A DNA stretch of 64,000 bases from an uncultured Cryomorphaceae bacterium (lineage in GTDB: Bacteria > Bacteroidota > Bacteroidia > Flavobacteriales > Schleiferiaceae), in contig CAJWKU010000007.1 in assembly GCA_913043005.1 (NCBI GenBank), positions 1 through 64,000 on the forward strand, in the 5' to 3' direction. Positions 55,397 to 64,000 of this stretch are shown here, in pieces (positions within the stretch are counted from its first letter, which is position 1; each line of letters opens with the position of its first letter). The position numbers and the translations under genes were made by a program. The notes beneath the pieces were generated by a model that worked only from the letters and a program-made list of their open reading frames with translations, searched no databases and was not told the origin of the DNA.

Positions 55397-56001
55397 AGAT
55401 AATTTGCATTGGGAGAAATTATGCTAACCATGCTAGGGAATTAGGAAATCAAATACCAGATGACCCGGTTGTTTTTTGTAAACCTGACTCATCGATACTT
55501 CAGCCAAGAAATCCATTTGTCATTCCTCCTTGGAGCCAAGAAATTCATCATGAGATCGAATTTCTTGTAAGAATCGGAAGAGTTGGTAAATACATTGATC
55601 AAAAACACGCTTTATCCTACATCGATGCAATAACCGTAGGTATTGACTTTACTGCCCGAGATCTCCAAAATGAGTTAAAAGAAAAAGGATTCCCATGGGA
55701 AAAGTCCAAAGGTTTTGATGGTTCAGCCGTAATTGGTAAATGGATACTTGGAAATCCAAAGAAAAATAAAAATTATCAAATTACATTGCTGAAAAATAAG
55801 GTAATTGCTCAAAACGGGAACACTTCTCAATTTATCTTTTCAATGGAAGAGATTATTTCTCACGTTAGTAAGTTTTTTACTCTAAAAAAAGGTGATATTA
55901 TTTTTACGGGAACACCCTCTGGGGTTGGCCCAATCACTGCTGGTGATCAATTAGAAGGCCGTTTAGATGGTGAAAGCTTACTCTCGCTGAATATACGCTA
56001 A
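55393..56001 (+). CDS. FAH-family hydrolase (acylpyruvase / FAHD1-like)
   Basis: A 202-residue protein of the short, single-domain fumarylacetoacetate hydrolase family. It opens KIICIGRNYANHARELG. Metal-binding acids lie in HHEIEFLVRIG (about 52-62) and VGIDFTARDLQ (about 83-93), and the closing motif GDIIFTGTPSGVGPI is present. Members hydrolyse acylpyruvates or decarboxylate oxaloacetate. The start overlaps the exonuclease stop by four bases, and it is the last gene of the E2-exonuclease-FAH run. The precise substrate is not determined by sequence. Confidence 0.9.
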   Translation: MKIICIGRNYANHARELGNQIPDDPVVFCKPDSSILQPRNPFVIPPWSQEIHHEIEFLVRIGRVGKYIDQKHALSYIDAITVGIDFTARDLQNELKEKGFPWEKSKGFDGSAVIGKWILGNPKKNKNYQITLLKNKVIAQNGNTSQFIFSMEEIISHVSKFFTLKKGDIIFTGTPSGVGPITAGDQLEGRLDGESLLSLNIR

Positions 56002-56022
56002 GGATTGAAGGCCTTTAAATTG

Positions 56023-56030
56023 TATATTTG
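56023..56030 (+). promoter_or_regulatory. Candidate -7 box for third giant T9SS gene
   Basis: TATATTTG fits TAnnTTTG and lies 35 bases before the ATG at 56066. A TTG at 56005-56007 is closer than the usual -33 spacing (15 bases between). Confidence 0.45.
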
Positions 56031-56065
56031 GAAAGAAGAGATCTTCTAAGCACTTTGAAAAAATT

Positions 56066-59000
56066 ATGAAACACAGTATTCGAATAATATCTACTATTGT
56101 AGTCTTTTTGTTTTCTTTCTCAGGATTTGCTCAGACAAGTCCTATTACCGTTGTGTTTGAAGAGAAATTCGACCCGCCGTCTGGCCCTGATTCTGTGACG
56201 ACTTTTCATACTACTCAGGGTACTAATGTGCCATACTGGAATGACACATCATCTTTTTCTATTTCGGCACCAAATTCATATCATGCTAAAATTGTTCCAT
56301 TTGACTCAATCATTTTTCAAACTGATACATTTTCTACTTTGGGCAATGTTTTTGTCAGTTTAACTTTTGCTCAAATTTGTAAGGTTCACTTTGGTCAGCA
56401 TGCATACTTGAGAGTATCTAATGATAATGGAGCTACATGGACGCGTCTTAATGGATCTCACTACAGCGGGGCTTCGCCGGCCTTCCCTACTGCTGGTTAT
56501 TTTAATGAACTTTCATATGCTAATCCAAACGCATCTCCCTACTGGGGTGGTCTCACAACAGCTGGAACGGGAAGTTCACCGTCTCAGTCTTGGTGGGTAG
56601 GCGAAACATTTGATATTTCAAGTATTCTAGGAAATGGACCAAGTGGAACAGCTAATGGTTATTCTAATTGTTTGATTCAATTTGTTTTAGAATACAGAAG
56701 TCCTTTTGGGACTGCTGATCCTGCTGGGTGGTTCGTTGACAACCTTAAAGTTAAAGCTGCTCCTTGCGAGTTGGTTCCTCCAACAATTGATTTTAATTTG
56801 AATCCAAAAAGAGAACCCATTGGTCCCAGATATCAGAGTAACCAAGAAATACGATTAAAAGCCAGAGATCTTGGCTCAGGAATAGACTCAGTTGTGCTTT
56901 TTCATCGATTAAATAATGGCCCATGGGATACAGTTCAAATGTCGAGTAGTATGAGTGGAGCATGCCCTGATTCAGCTGAATATTTCCATACTCTGACTAA
57001 TTTCATTGTGGGAGATTCTGTCGATTGGTATGTAGAAGTTTATGACTGTACGGCTTGCCTAAACATGGATAGAGCCCCCTCCTTAAATTCAGGAATTCCA
57101 TATAATACCTTCTGGATTGACCCCTCACCCCCTGCAATATGTGGAATAACTACACCTACCAGCTTCCCATACCTTGTGACAAATTTTCCTTGGACTGAAA
57201 ACTTCTCATCGATAAATTGGATTCAAGGCTCCGGTGTTGGTGGAATAGGAACCTCGCACAGAGGTGTTTTTCCTCAAGGAAATCCTCCATCGGGAAAAAA
57301 TTGGCAAGTATCACCTAATACAAATTCAACTGGCTTTGCATGGTCTGTTAGAGTGGGCCAAACTGGAACTTTCAATACTGGCCCCTCAGGAGATCACACC
57401 ACTGGTAGTGGGAAATATCTATATACCGAGGCATCTCAGGGAAATACGAACAATAACACAACAGTAATTACTCCATGTATTAAACTTACTGGTTTGAATC
57501 ATGCGGTATTGGAATTCTGGTATCACAAGTTTGGACAAAATATGGGGAATATGCGAGTTGATATTGATACTGGCTCTGCTACTCCTTCATGGGTAAATGC
57601 CGTAGCGATGATTCCTGGACAATTTCAGACTTCCCAAACGCAACCCTGGGAAAAAATGTTAGTAAATCTTGACCCTTATTTGGGTAAGATAATTAGAGTT
57701 CGATTTTTGGGTAATAAAAACAACACATCTTCTAATGACCTTGGAGATATGGCTTTAGATGACATTAGTATTTACGAACCGGATCCAGCAGATATTGAAA
57801 TGCTTGCCATTTATAAACCGCAAAATGGATTTTGTCAATATACTTCAAGTGAAGATGTTCGAGTCCACTTAAGATCTGAAGGCTTCTTCCCTATCGATAC
57901 GATTCCACTGGCTTATTCAGTTACAGATTTAACAACAAACACCACTGTCATTGGAAGAGACACCTTGTACCAAAATTTAGGACTTGGAGATACAGCTTCT
58001 TACACATTTATTCCTAAAGCAGATCTAAGTGCTTTTACAAATTATGATATCTATGCATGGTCTGAAGCTCCAGGAGACCCAAATACAAGTAATGATAGTA
58101 TAGGACCAATATTTATTGAACACAAAACACCCATAAACCAATTCCCGCATATCCAAGATTTTGATGGAGCCGGTTGGGCTGCAGGAAATGGGACTTCTGC
58201 TAACCCAGGAACCTTCAATACCTCCGATTGGGAAGTAATACCCGCCTCAAATTCTGGGAATTATGCTTTCATGATAGGAAATGATCTAACATCCACTTTC
58301 TCAACGGGCCCGCGATGGTCTAGAGGTCGAAAAGGTAATTATATGTATGCAGAAGGTTCTTATGGAAGTAATGGACCCGCCACGTTGTTTGCAACTACCA
58401 AATGTGTTGATCTTTCGTCTTTAACAAATCCAGTATTGACATTTTGGTATCATATGTACGGATCTGATGTAAACATATTAAATGTTCAAGTCATCCCTGA
58501 CGGTAGCAATACTTGGCAAACAGTCACTGGAGCACCAATAATAGCTCAGCAGCAATCAAAGGAGGTTGATGATTGGAAATTCAAAATAGTGGATCTAGGA
58601 GCTTATTCTGGCGATGTTGTTAACATCAGAATTCTCGCAAGAAAAATAGGATCTGGTGCTATGGCAGACATTGCTTTGGACGATTTATACATATATGACC
58701 GCCCCGCATCTGATGTTGGTGTAAGCATCGTTAAGTCACCTCTTAACTCGGTCAATTTACTAAATCCCCAAAATGTCATATTTAAAGTTTATAATTATGG
58801 AACTGTAGCCCAATCTAATATTCCAATTACATATTCAATACAGGATTTATGCACTCCTACTAATACTGGTACATATACTACAAACTATTCTGGAACCCTT
58901 GCTCCGGGGTCAGAAACAACGATAACAGTTGCTTCTCCACCAACTTATTACAATGGAGATTTTGAAATAAAAGCATGGACTACTCTTACCGGCGATGGAT

Positions 59001-60877
59001 TTGCTATTAATGATACAGCTTCTAAAATATCTTCTGGAGCAACTTCATACCCAATCGCATTTGGACCGGTTGATTTTGATAATTGCGTTGGTGATGAGTT
59101 TAGTTTTTTTGGACAAGGAGGAACTGGTACGTTGCAAATGTGGGAATTTGGAACACCGGCCAAAGGAAGCGGTTGGAATAGTGCTGCATCAGGAGCTAAT
59201 TGTTGGATCACAGGGTTAAAAGACAATTATCAGCCAGGAATGACTGAAATCCTAAGAATTCCAACACTTACGGAGTTTGATACAACGGTAGCAGCCGAAT
59301 TACGATTCAAGCATAAATTTGATTTCGCCCCGAGCGATGGAGGTGCAATAGAATACTTTCAAAATGGTAACTGGAATACTCTAGGAAACGCATCAATGTC
59401 TGTTGGTTATAATTGGTATGGCTCTAATTATGGATCAGCTGCTGTTCCCTCTTTAAATAGTCCTGGTTGGCTCGGAAGCAGCGGAGGTCAATGGATTACA
59501 TCTTCAATTCCATTAAGCGTCTGGGACTATTCTACAAACCCAATTCAATTAAGGGCTCGAATGGTTTCATCGGCTGGAAGCAGTGCCAAGGGTTGGGCAA
59601 TTGATGACTTTGAGGTTTACGTCCCACCGCAAAACTCAGCAGCTCCAGTTGAAATTGAAACTTTTGAATACCTAATAATTCCAGGAGATACATCTCATTT
59701 AAGAGTTCGCATACAAAATACGGGAGCAAAACTTCTGGATTCATGTAAAGTCAGATATAAAGTTAATGGCGGGACATGGACTAATTTTGAAACGGTTGTT
59801 TTCAAAAATAAAGCTGGTGCAACTGCCCCCATGATGCGTGGGCAGCGCCAATGGTACAATTTCGATCAAGTATGGGTTAATAATGGTGCGGGGGCATATA
59901 ATATTTGTGTTGAAACATCTAGGCCCAATGCCAAAGGAGATAATTTAGTATCTGATGACTCTCTTTGTTTATCATTTACAACATTAGATAGAATTAATAT
60001 TGATTTACCAAACCCCTATTGTAACGACTTTGAAGATCCAGCAATTCCATCATGGCTACCCCTGCATCCTTCAGTGAAGACACTACAACATGATTGGGAA
60101 TTTGGAACACCAAACCAAACTAATATTACTGGAGCATCAAGCGGAACAAAAGCTTGGATGACCAGGCTCGATAGTAATTATAATCATATGGGTCAAAGTG
60201 CTCTGCATACCCCATTCTTTGTTTTGGATACATTCAAAGTATACAACTTAAGCTTCGACCACAACATGATGACTGAATTATATCATGATGGAGGAAATGT
60301 AGATTGGTCTTATGATGGTGGAATCACCTGGTATACTCTTGGTAGTAGTCTGACTAATGGACTATGGTACAACACTACAAACGTAACATCATTAGACATT
60401 ATACGTCCAGGTTGGTCTGGAAATACAAATGGGTATATCACTTCTACAATAAAATTCACGGTGGATAAACCCGGTAGTCTAGTCTTAAGGTTCAGGTTTG
60501 GATCAGATTACACATACCATGACCAAGGGTGGGCAATTGATGATTTTTGTCTTGAGGAAATGCCAGCTGGAACACCTGCCGATATTGTTGGGATAGGTAT
60601 TCCAGAAATAACTATTCCTGGATTTTTCTTAGGGCATATATCGCCAAACCCCCTATCAGGCGAAGGATTTCTTAACTTTAACGCGTCAAGAAAATTAAAT
60701 GTTGACTTTTCTATTTCCAACATGAATGGACAAATCCTAATGAAAAGGAATATCAATGGAGAAGAAGGCTACAATAAAGTTTCATTTAATGCAACTGAAT
60801 GGCCTAGCGGCGTATACTTTGTAAAAGCTCAAGTTGAAGGAAAGTCTATCATAAGGAAGTTTATAGTCCAACACTAA
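56066..60877 (+). CDS. Giant T9SS type A cargo with repeated MAM-like modules
   Basis: A 1603-residue exported protein. A signal peptide (MKHSIRIISTIVVFLFSFSGFAQ) is followed by an N-terminal jelly-roll-like region (about 28-232). MAM-like modules lie near 375-570 (NTGPSGDHTTGSG, ALDDISIYE) and 690-878 (ALDDLYIYD), and further related modules near 993-1187 and 1311-1497; the last two each contain WEFGTP and end in AIDDFEVY or AIDDFCLE. CARDB-like beta domains separate some of them. The last 90 residues are a T9SS type A sorting domain (GHISPNPLSGEG ... WPSGVYFVKAQ). No enzyme motif is recognised. It is probably an adhesin or glycan-binding surface protein related in parts to the gene at 8476. 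Confidence 0.92.
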   Translation: MKHSIRIISTIVVFLFSFSGFAQTSPITVVFEEKFDPPSGPDSVTTFHTTQGTNVPYWNDTSSFSISAPNSYHAKIVPFDSIIFQTDTFSTLGNVFVSLTFAQICKVHFGQHAYLRVSNDNGATWTRLNGSHYSGASPAFPTAGYFNELSYANPNASPYWGGLTTAGTGSSPSQSWWVGETFDISSILGNGPSGTANGYSNCLIQFVLEYRSPFGTADPAGWFVDNLKVKAAPCELVPPTIDFNLNPKREPIGPRYQSNQEIRLKARDLGSGIDSVVLFHRLNNGPWDTVQMSSSMSGACPDSAEYFHTLTNFIVGDSVDWYVEVYDCTACLNMDRAPSLNSGIPYNTFWIDPSPPAICGITTPTSFPYLVTNFPWTENFSSINWIQGSGVGGIGTSHRGVFPQGNPPSGKNWQVSPNTNSTGFAWSVRVGQTGTFNTGPSGDHTTGSGKYLYTEASQGNTNNNTTVITPCIKLTGLNHAVLEFWYHKFGQNMGNMRVDIDTGSATPSWVNAVAMIPGQFQTSQTQPWEKMLVNLDPYLGKIIRVRFLGNKNNTSSNDLGDMALDDISIYEPDPADIEMLAIYKPQNGFCQYTSSEDVRVHLRSEGFFPIDTIPLAYSVTDLTTNTTVIGRDTLYQNLGLGDTASYTFIPKADLSAFTNYDIYAWSEAPGDPNTSNDSIGPIFIEHKTPINQFPHIQDFDGAGWAAGNGTSANPGTFNTSDWEVIPASNSGNYAFMIGNDLTSTFSTGPRWSRGRKGNYMYAEGSYGSNGPATLFATTKCVDLSSLTNPVLTFWYHMYGSDVNILNVQVIPDGSNTWQTVTGAPIIAQQQSKEVDDWKFKIVDLGAYSGDVVNIRILARKIGSGAMADIALDDLYIYDRPASDVGVSIVKSPLNSVNLLNPQNVIFKVYNYGTVAQSNIPITYSIQDLCTPTNTGTYTTNYSGTLAPGSETTITVASPPTYYNGDFEIKAWTTLTGDGFAINDTASKISSGATSYPIAFGPVDFDNCVGDEFSFFGQGGTGTLQMWEFGTPAKGSGWNSAASGANCWITGLKDNYQPGMTEILRIPTLTEFDTTVAAELRFKHKFDFAPSDGGAIEYFQNGNWNTLGNASMSVGYNWYGSNYGSAAVPSLNSPGWLGSSGGQWITSSIPLSVWDYSTNPIQLRARMVSSAGSSAKGWAIDDFEVYVPPQNSAAPVEIETFEYLIIPGDTSHLRVRIQNTGAKLLDSCKVRYKVNGGTWTNFETVVFKNKAGATAPMMRGQRQWYNFDQVWVNNGAGAYNICVETSRPNAKGDNLVSDDSLCLSFTTLDRINIDLPNPYCNDFEDPAIPSWLPLHPSVKTLQHDWEFGTPNQTNITGASSGTKAWMTRLDSNYNHMGQSALHTPFFVLDTFKVYNLSFDHNMMTELYHDGGNVDWSYDGGITWYTLGSSLTNGLWYNTTNVTSLDIIRPGWSGNTNGYITSTIKFTVDKPGSLVLRFRFGSDYTYHDQGWAIDDFCLEEMPAGTPADIVGIGIPEITIPGFFLGHISPNPLSGEGFLNFNASRKLNVDFSISNMNGQILMKRNINGEEGYNKVSFNATEWPSGVYFVKAQVEGKSIIRKFIVQH

Positions 60878-60915
60878 AAAAGGAAATCTAGCTTTTCAAG
60901 CATTTTTAAAAAATT

Positions 60916-60987
60916 TGCCAAAATGACACTATTCTGATATAATTACTGTCATTTTGGCCCTCATAGGCTTTCGGCACTCCATTTGAG
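60916..60987 (+). promoter_or_regulatory. clpB control region: 12-base inverted repeat and sigma-54-like element
   Basis: GCCAAAATGACA (60917-60928) and TGTCATTTTGGC (60947-60958) form a perfect inverted repeat with 18 bases between. The left arm with its preceding T reads as TGNCA-N3-TGNCA. Downstream, CGGCAC-T-CCAT-TTGAG (60972-60987) resembles a -24/-12 sigma-54 promoter with TTGA for TTGC; transcription would start near 60998, 15 bases before the ATG. No TAnnTTTG box is seen here. It is not a CIRCE element. The repeat is certain; its role is inference. Confidence 0.45.
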
Positions 60988-61012
60988 AAACTTTTGTATA
61001 AACCCTCTTGTT

Positions 61013-63583
61013 ATGGAGAATTTTACATTAAGAACTCAACAAGCAATTCAATTTGCTCAAAAAATTGCCGTTAAAAATGGACATCAGGCTATAGAACCTA
61101 TTCATATATTTTTTGGTTGTCTCGACTCAGATCTGAACTTTTGCGAATCATTAATTCAAAGATCAGGTATCAATTTTGAAAAACTCCGGGAATCAGCAAA
61201 TCAAGAATTCAAGAACATACCCTCAGAAAAAAACACTAAATCTTATATGTCAATACAAGCCCAACAAGTAATTGAGAATGGGATCAGTAATGCGAAAAAA
61301 AATAGAAATGAATTTTTAAGTTTAGATTATCTCGTTCTGGGAATTGCCATAAGTAAAGGGCTAATTGGTGATTTATTTCAAAGAAATGGTTTCAATATCA
61401 CCGCATTTCAAAAAACTATGCTTGAGTTAAGTCAAAAAATTAATTCACCAGACTCAAATTTAGCATCTAACTATAATGCCTTAGACCAGTTTGCAATCAA
61501 TCTAAATACGCTTGCTGAACAGGGTGAGCTTGATCCTGTGATTGGCCGAGAAGACGAAATAAGAAGAATTCTTCAAATTCTTAGCCGAAGGACAAAAAAC
61601 AATCCCATATTAGTTGGTGAGCCAGGTGTTGGGAAAACAGCCATAGCTGAAGGCCTTGCCAATAGAATAATGAGGGGTGACATACCTGATAATTTGAAGA
61701 ATAAATTAATTTACTCTCTTGACATGGGGTCTCTTATCGCAGGAGCTAAATTCAAAGGTGAATTTGAAGAAAGATTGAAATCAGTTATTAAAGAAGTTAT
61801 AGAGGCAGATGGTCAAATTATTTTATTTATTGATGAGATACATACTCTCGTTGGAGCTGGCGCAGGTGGCGAAGGAGCAATGGATGCAGCCAATATACTA
61901 AAGCCAGCTTTAGCACGAGGTGAGTTAAGATGCCTCGGAGCAACAACCCTTAATGAATACCAAAAATATTTTGAGAAAGACAAAGCTCTAGAGAGAAGAT
62001 TTCAAAAAGTAACAGTTAATGAACCAGATAACGATGCAACGGTAGCAATCCTAAGAGGTATAAAAGAAAAATATGAAAGTCATCATAAAGTTAGAATAAA
62101 AGATGCAGCAGTTATACAAGCTGTTCAACTAAGCCAAAGGTATATTTCTGACAGATTTCTTCCGGATAAAGCTATTGACTTGATTGACGAAGCTGCCTCA
62201 AAGATTCGACTAGAAATAAACTCTAAACCGGAGGAATTAGATAGTTTAGACCGAGAAATTACTCAACTTGAAATAGAGCACGAAGCTATTAAACGTGAAG
62301 AAAATAAGGGTAGAAATCGTCTTATTAAACAAAACCTAGGGGAACTTAATGAACAAAGAGCCATATTATCTGCCCAGTGGAAAAAAGAAAAAGAAGCTAT
62401 AGAAAATGTTCAAGACACTAAAGAAGAAATTGAAAATTCGCGCTTTGAAGCTGACCAAGCAGAAAGATTAGGTGATTATGCAACTGTTGCAGAAATCCGC
62501 TACGGAAAAATTAGAGATCTTGAAAAAAAATTAAGTGTTGCTATTAAGAATCTGGAAACATTAAAAGGACCTAATCTGCTTGTCCAACAGGAAGTTTCAG
62601 AGGACGATATTGCTGAAGTTGTAGCACGATGGACAGGAATACCTGTGAATCAAATGTTAGAAAGTGAAAAGAGTAAGCTTATTAGATTAGAAGAAGAACT
62701 TAACAAACATATAGCAGGGCAAAAAGAAGGGATTACTGCAGTTTCAGATGCACTTAGACGGTCCAGAGCTGGCTTAAATGACCCAATGAAGCCGTTAGGT
62801 TCATTTTTATTTGTCGGCCCATCTGGAGTGGGGAAAACTGAGTTAGCCAAAGTATTAGGGAATTTTCTCTTTAATGAACGTGGTGCAATGATTCGAATTG
62901 ACATGAGTGAATATCAAGAAATGCATTCAATTTCTCGCCTAATTGGAGCACCTCCTGGCTATATAGGCCACGACGAAGGGGGGCAATTAACCGAGGCTAT
63001 TAGGCAAAAGCCTTACTCTGTTATTCTACTTGATGAAATTGAAAAAGCTCATCCTGAAGTATTCAATGTCCTATTACAAATACTTGATGATGGACATCTA
63101 AGCGATAGCAAGGGAAGGCAAATTAATTTTAAAAACAGTATTATCGTAATGACATCTAATATTGGATCAGAGTTATTACTAGAGGGGCAATCTGATCAGG
63201 ATGTTTTGAAGCTAATAAAAAAATCCTTCAAACCGGAATTTATAAATAGGATTGATGAAATCATAGCTTTCCATTCTTTAAACAAGAGTCATTTAAATTC
63301 AATTGTAAAAATGCAGTTATCAAAAATTATTGAACAACTTGATCAGAGTAAGAATATCACTATTGATTTCACAGAAGATGCAATTTCATCACTAGCCAAT
63401 GAAGGGTTTGACCCGGCGTATGGAGCCCGACCTATAAAAAGAGCTATCCAAAAGAGAATAGTAAATGAACTATCTAAAATGTTATTAAAAAGTGAAATAG
63501 AAAAAGATTCTGTTATTCTAGGTGATGCAATTGATGGGATTATCTTTTTCAAAAACCTTACCGTCGAATCCCACGTCGGTTAA
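61013..63583 (+). CDS. clpB: ATP-dependent disaggregase ClpB
   Basis: An 856-residue Hsp100 protein. The ATG at 61013 ([16 protein letters not shown]) is the normal start; the frame extends to a TTG at 60983 that falls in the control region. The Clp N-terminal domain covers about 1-140. The first AAA domain has Walker [10 protein letters not shown] near 202-210 and Walker [15 protein letters not shown] long coiled-coil middle domain near 395-525 marks it as ClpB rather than ClpA or ClpC. The second AAA domain has [23 protein letters not shown] and [11 protein letters not shown]. ClpB resolves aggregates with DnaK. The 3' end overlaps the convergent mltG gene by 26 bases. Confidence 0.97.
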   Translation: MENFTLRTQQAIQFAQKIAVKNGHQAIEPIHIFFGCLDSDLNFCESLIQRSGINFEKLRESANQEFKNIPSEKNTKSYMSIQAQQVIENGISNAKKNRNEFLSLDYLVLGIAISKGLIGDLFQRNGFNITAFQKTMLELSQKINSPDSNLASNYNALDQFAINLNTLAEQGELDPVIGREDEIRRILQILSRRTKNNPILVGEPGVGKTAIAEGLANRIMRGDIPDNLKNKLIYSLDMGSLIAGAKFKGEFEERLKSVIKEVIEADGQIILFIDEIHTLVGAGAGGEGAMDAANILKPALARGELRCLGATTLNEYQKYFEKDKALERRFQKVTVNEPDNDATVAILRGIKEKYESHHKVRIKDAAVIQAVQLSQRYISDRFLPDKAIDLIDEAASKIRLEINSKPEELDSLDREITQLEIEHEAIKREENKGRNRLIKQNLGELNEQRAILSAQWKKEKEAIENVQDTKEEIENSRFEADQAERLGDYATVAEIRYGKIRDLEKKLSVAIKNLETLKGPNLLVQQEVSEDDIAEVVARWTGIPVNQMLESEKSKLIRLEEELNKHIAGQKEGITAVSDALRRSRAGLNDPMKPLGSFLFVGPSGVGKTELAKVLGNFLFNERGAMIRIDMSEYQEMHSISRLIGAPPGYIGHDEGGQLTEAIRQKPYSVILLDEIEKAHPEVFNVLLQILDDGHLSDSKGRQINFKNSIIVMTSNIGSELLLEGQSDQDVLKLIKKSFKPEFINRIDEIIAFHSLNKSHLNSIVKMQLSKIIEQLDQSKNITIDFTEDAISSLANEGFDPAYGARPIKRAIQKRIVNELSKMLLKSEIEKDSVILGDAIDGIIFFKNLTVESHVG

Positions 63584-64000
63584 GGCTTCGATGATATTTT
63601 GATGAATTGATTAAATGTTGCCGAAATGATGATGTAAAATTATGATAACCAATCCGTTCAGGATCAGCACACATATAAAGTTCGCCTTTTGGAATAGCAC
63701 TTAAAACAGCATCAATTATTTCAGGTTCAACTGTGGCTATGGGGCTTGGCGGAAGTCCGGGGATATTATAAGTATTATATGGATGATTTACTCGCGTCAT
63801 TTTTCTGGATACCCGTCTTACAATATCAGTTCCGGGATTCATTTCACGATAAGCATAAACTGCAGTTGGATCAGACTCTAAACGCTTTCCAATTCTTAAT
63901 CTACTCATATAAAGTGCCGCTATCCTTGGTAGCTCATCTAGAGCTTTAGTCTCTGCTTGACTAATGGACGCAATTATCATAATATCATCGGGGCTAAAAC
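63558..64000 (-). CDS. mltG: Endolytic transglycosylase MltG, N-terminal part outside window
   Basis: The C-terminal part of MltG (YceG family); the frame stays open to the window edge, so the N-terminus is missing. The codons before the internal Met at 63980 (FSPDDI) continue the family sequence, which shows that this Met is not the start. Catalytic region ASISQAET keeps the conserved glutamate in the form usual for Bacteroidota, followed by RIAALYMSRLRIGKRLESDPTAVYA. Further on are HPYNTYNIPGLPPSPIA and the closing GYHNFTSSFRQHL. MltG cuts nascent glycan strands and so ends peptidoglycan chain growth at the membrane. It converges on clpB with a 26-base overlap. Confidence 0.93.
   Translation of the reverse strand, partial: FSPDDIMIIASISQAETKALDELPRIAALYMSRLRIGKRLESDPTAVYAYREMNPGTDIVRRVSRKMTRVNHPYNTYNIPGLPPSPIATVEPEIIDAVLSAIPKGELYMCADPERIGYHNFTSSFRQHLINSSKYHRSLNRRGIRR

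Noticed and set aside
56031-56052. Inverted repeat AGAAGA-GA-TCTTCT before the third giant gene
   Set aside because: Arms are six bases with a two-base centre, too small to form a stable hairpin, and no T run follows.
60983-61012. Longer clpB from a TTG
   Set aside because: The ClpB N-terminus begins at [10 protein letters not shown]; the extra ten residues fall in the control region.
63980-63980. mltG starting at this Met
   Set aside because: The frame stays open to the window edge and the upstream residues (FSPDDI) match the family, so the gene is only truncated by the window.
1-64000. tRNA, rRNA, CRISPR, insertion sequence or prophage
   Set aside because: Gaps between genes are all under 200 bases; I saw no tRNA-like TTCGAATC arm in a gap, no regularly spaced direct repeats and no transposase or integrase motif.

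Overview
The window is AT-rich chromosomal DNA from a member of the Bacteroidota, most likely a Flavobacteriales-type (marine or aquatic) bacterium. The evidence is three giant secreted proteins with type IX secretion (T9SS) type A C-terminal sorting domains, a fourth with the gliding-motility-associated (type B) C-terminus, a GldI-like PPIase lipoprotein next to nrnA and ndk, and -7 promoter boxes of the Bacteroidota form TAnnTTTG. Every gap between genes is under 200 bases. I found no tRNA, rRNA, CRISPR array, insertion sequence or phage gene. Species and genus cannot be fixed from this window.

Region 1-8372 (all minus strand) is an exopolysaccharide/O-antigen locus. In transcription order it holds a TerC-family membrane protein, a PlsC-type acyltransferase, a Wzx-type flippase, an initiating polyprenyl-phosphate sugar transferase, a GT2 glycosyltransferase, a large Wza-type SLBB export protein, a Wzz-type chain-length protein and an unrecognised glycosyltransferase-like gene cut by the window edge. 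Genes from the sugar transferase onward overlap or nearly abut, with a candidate promoter directly in front.

Region 8476-19367 holds a 2117-residue adhesin-like T9SS protein (six FN3-like and five MAM-like modules, three PKD domains), a divergent THUMP-like methyltransferase, and a 1077-residue SBBP/PKD protein with a type B sorting domain. Then come a minus-strand glmM and cysteine desulfurase, and a plus-strand run: TPR protein, DUF368 (PopT-like undecaprenyl-phosphate carrier), aroE, DUF349 protein, uvrB (22147-29025).

Region 29034-39863 is housekeeping: SemiSWEET, two cyclophilin-FKBP fusion PPIases, a GldI-like FKBP lipoprotein, nrnA, divergent ndk, a recF-DUF721 pair, a YfgM-like TPR protein, ribH, a phosphohexomutase, a TlpA-like thioredoxin and a cysteine-cluster protein.

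Region 39811-50780 looks like a nutrient-acquisition neighbourhood: a secreted PIG-L deacetylase with an amidotransferase-like C-terminus coupled to a sodium:solute symporter, a T9SS-secreted subtilisin-like protease, a GNAT acetyltransferase and a second symporter. Region 50810-64000 carries recR, a GT2 glycosyltransferase fused to a membrane segment, a lipoyl-dependent E2 acyltransferase in an overlapping run with a DEDDh exonuclease and a FAH-family hydrolase, a third giant T9SS type A protein, clpB and, at the edge, mltG.

Themes that recur are the cell envelope (undecaprenyl-phosphate cycling, polysaccharide export, MltG), T9SS surface proteins and extracytoplasmic folding. I see no clear undescribed defence or mobile system. 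The points most worth checking are the regulatory DNA before clpB and the giant adhesin gene, two apparently leaderless promoters, the cyclophilin-FKBP fusion cluster, and the glycosyltransferase fusion.
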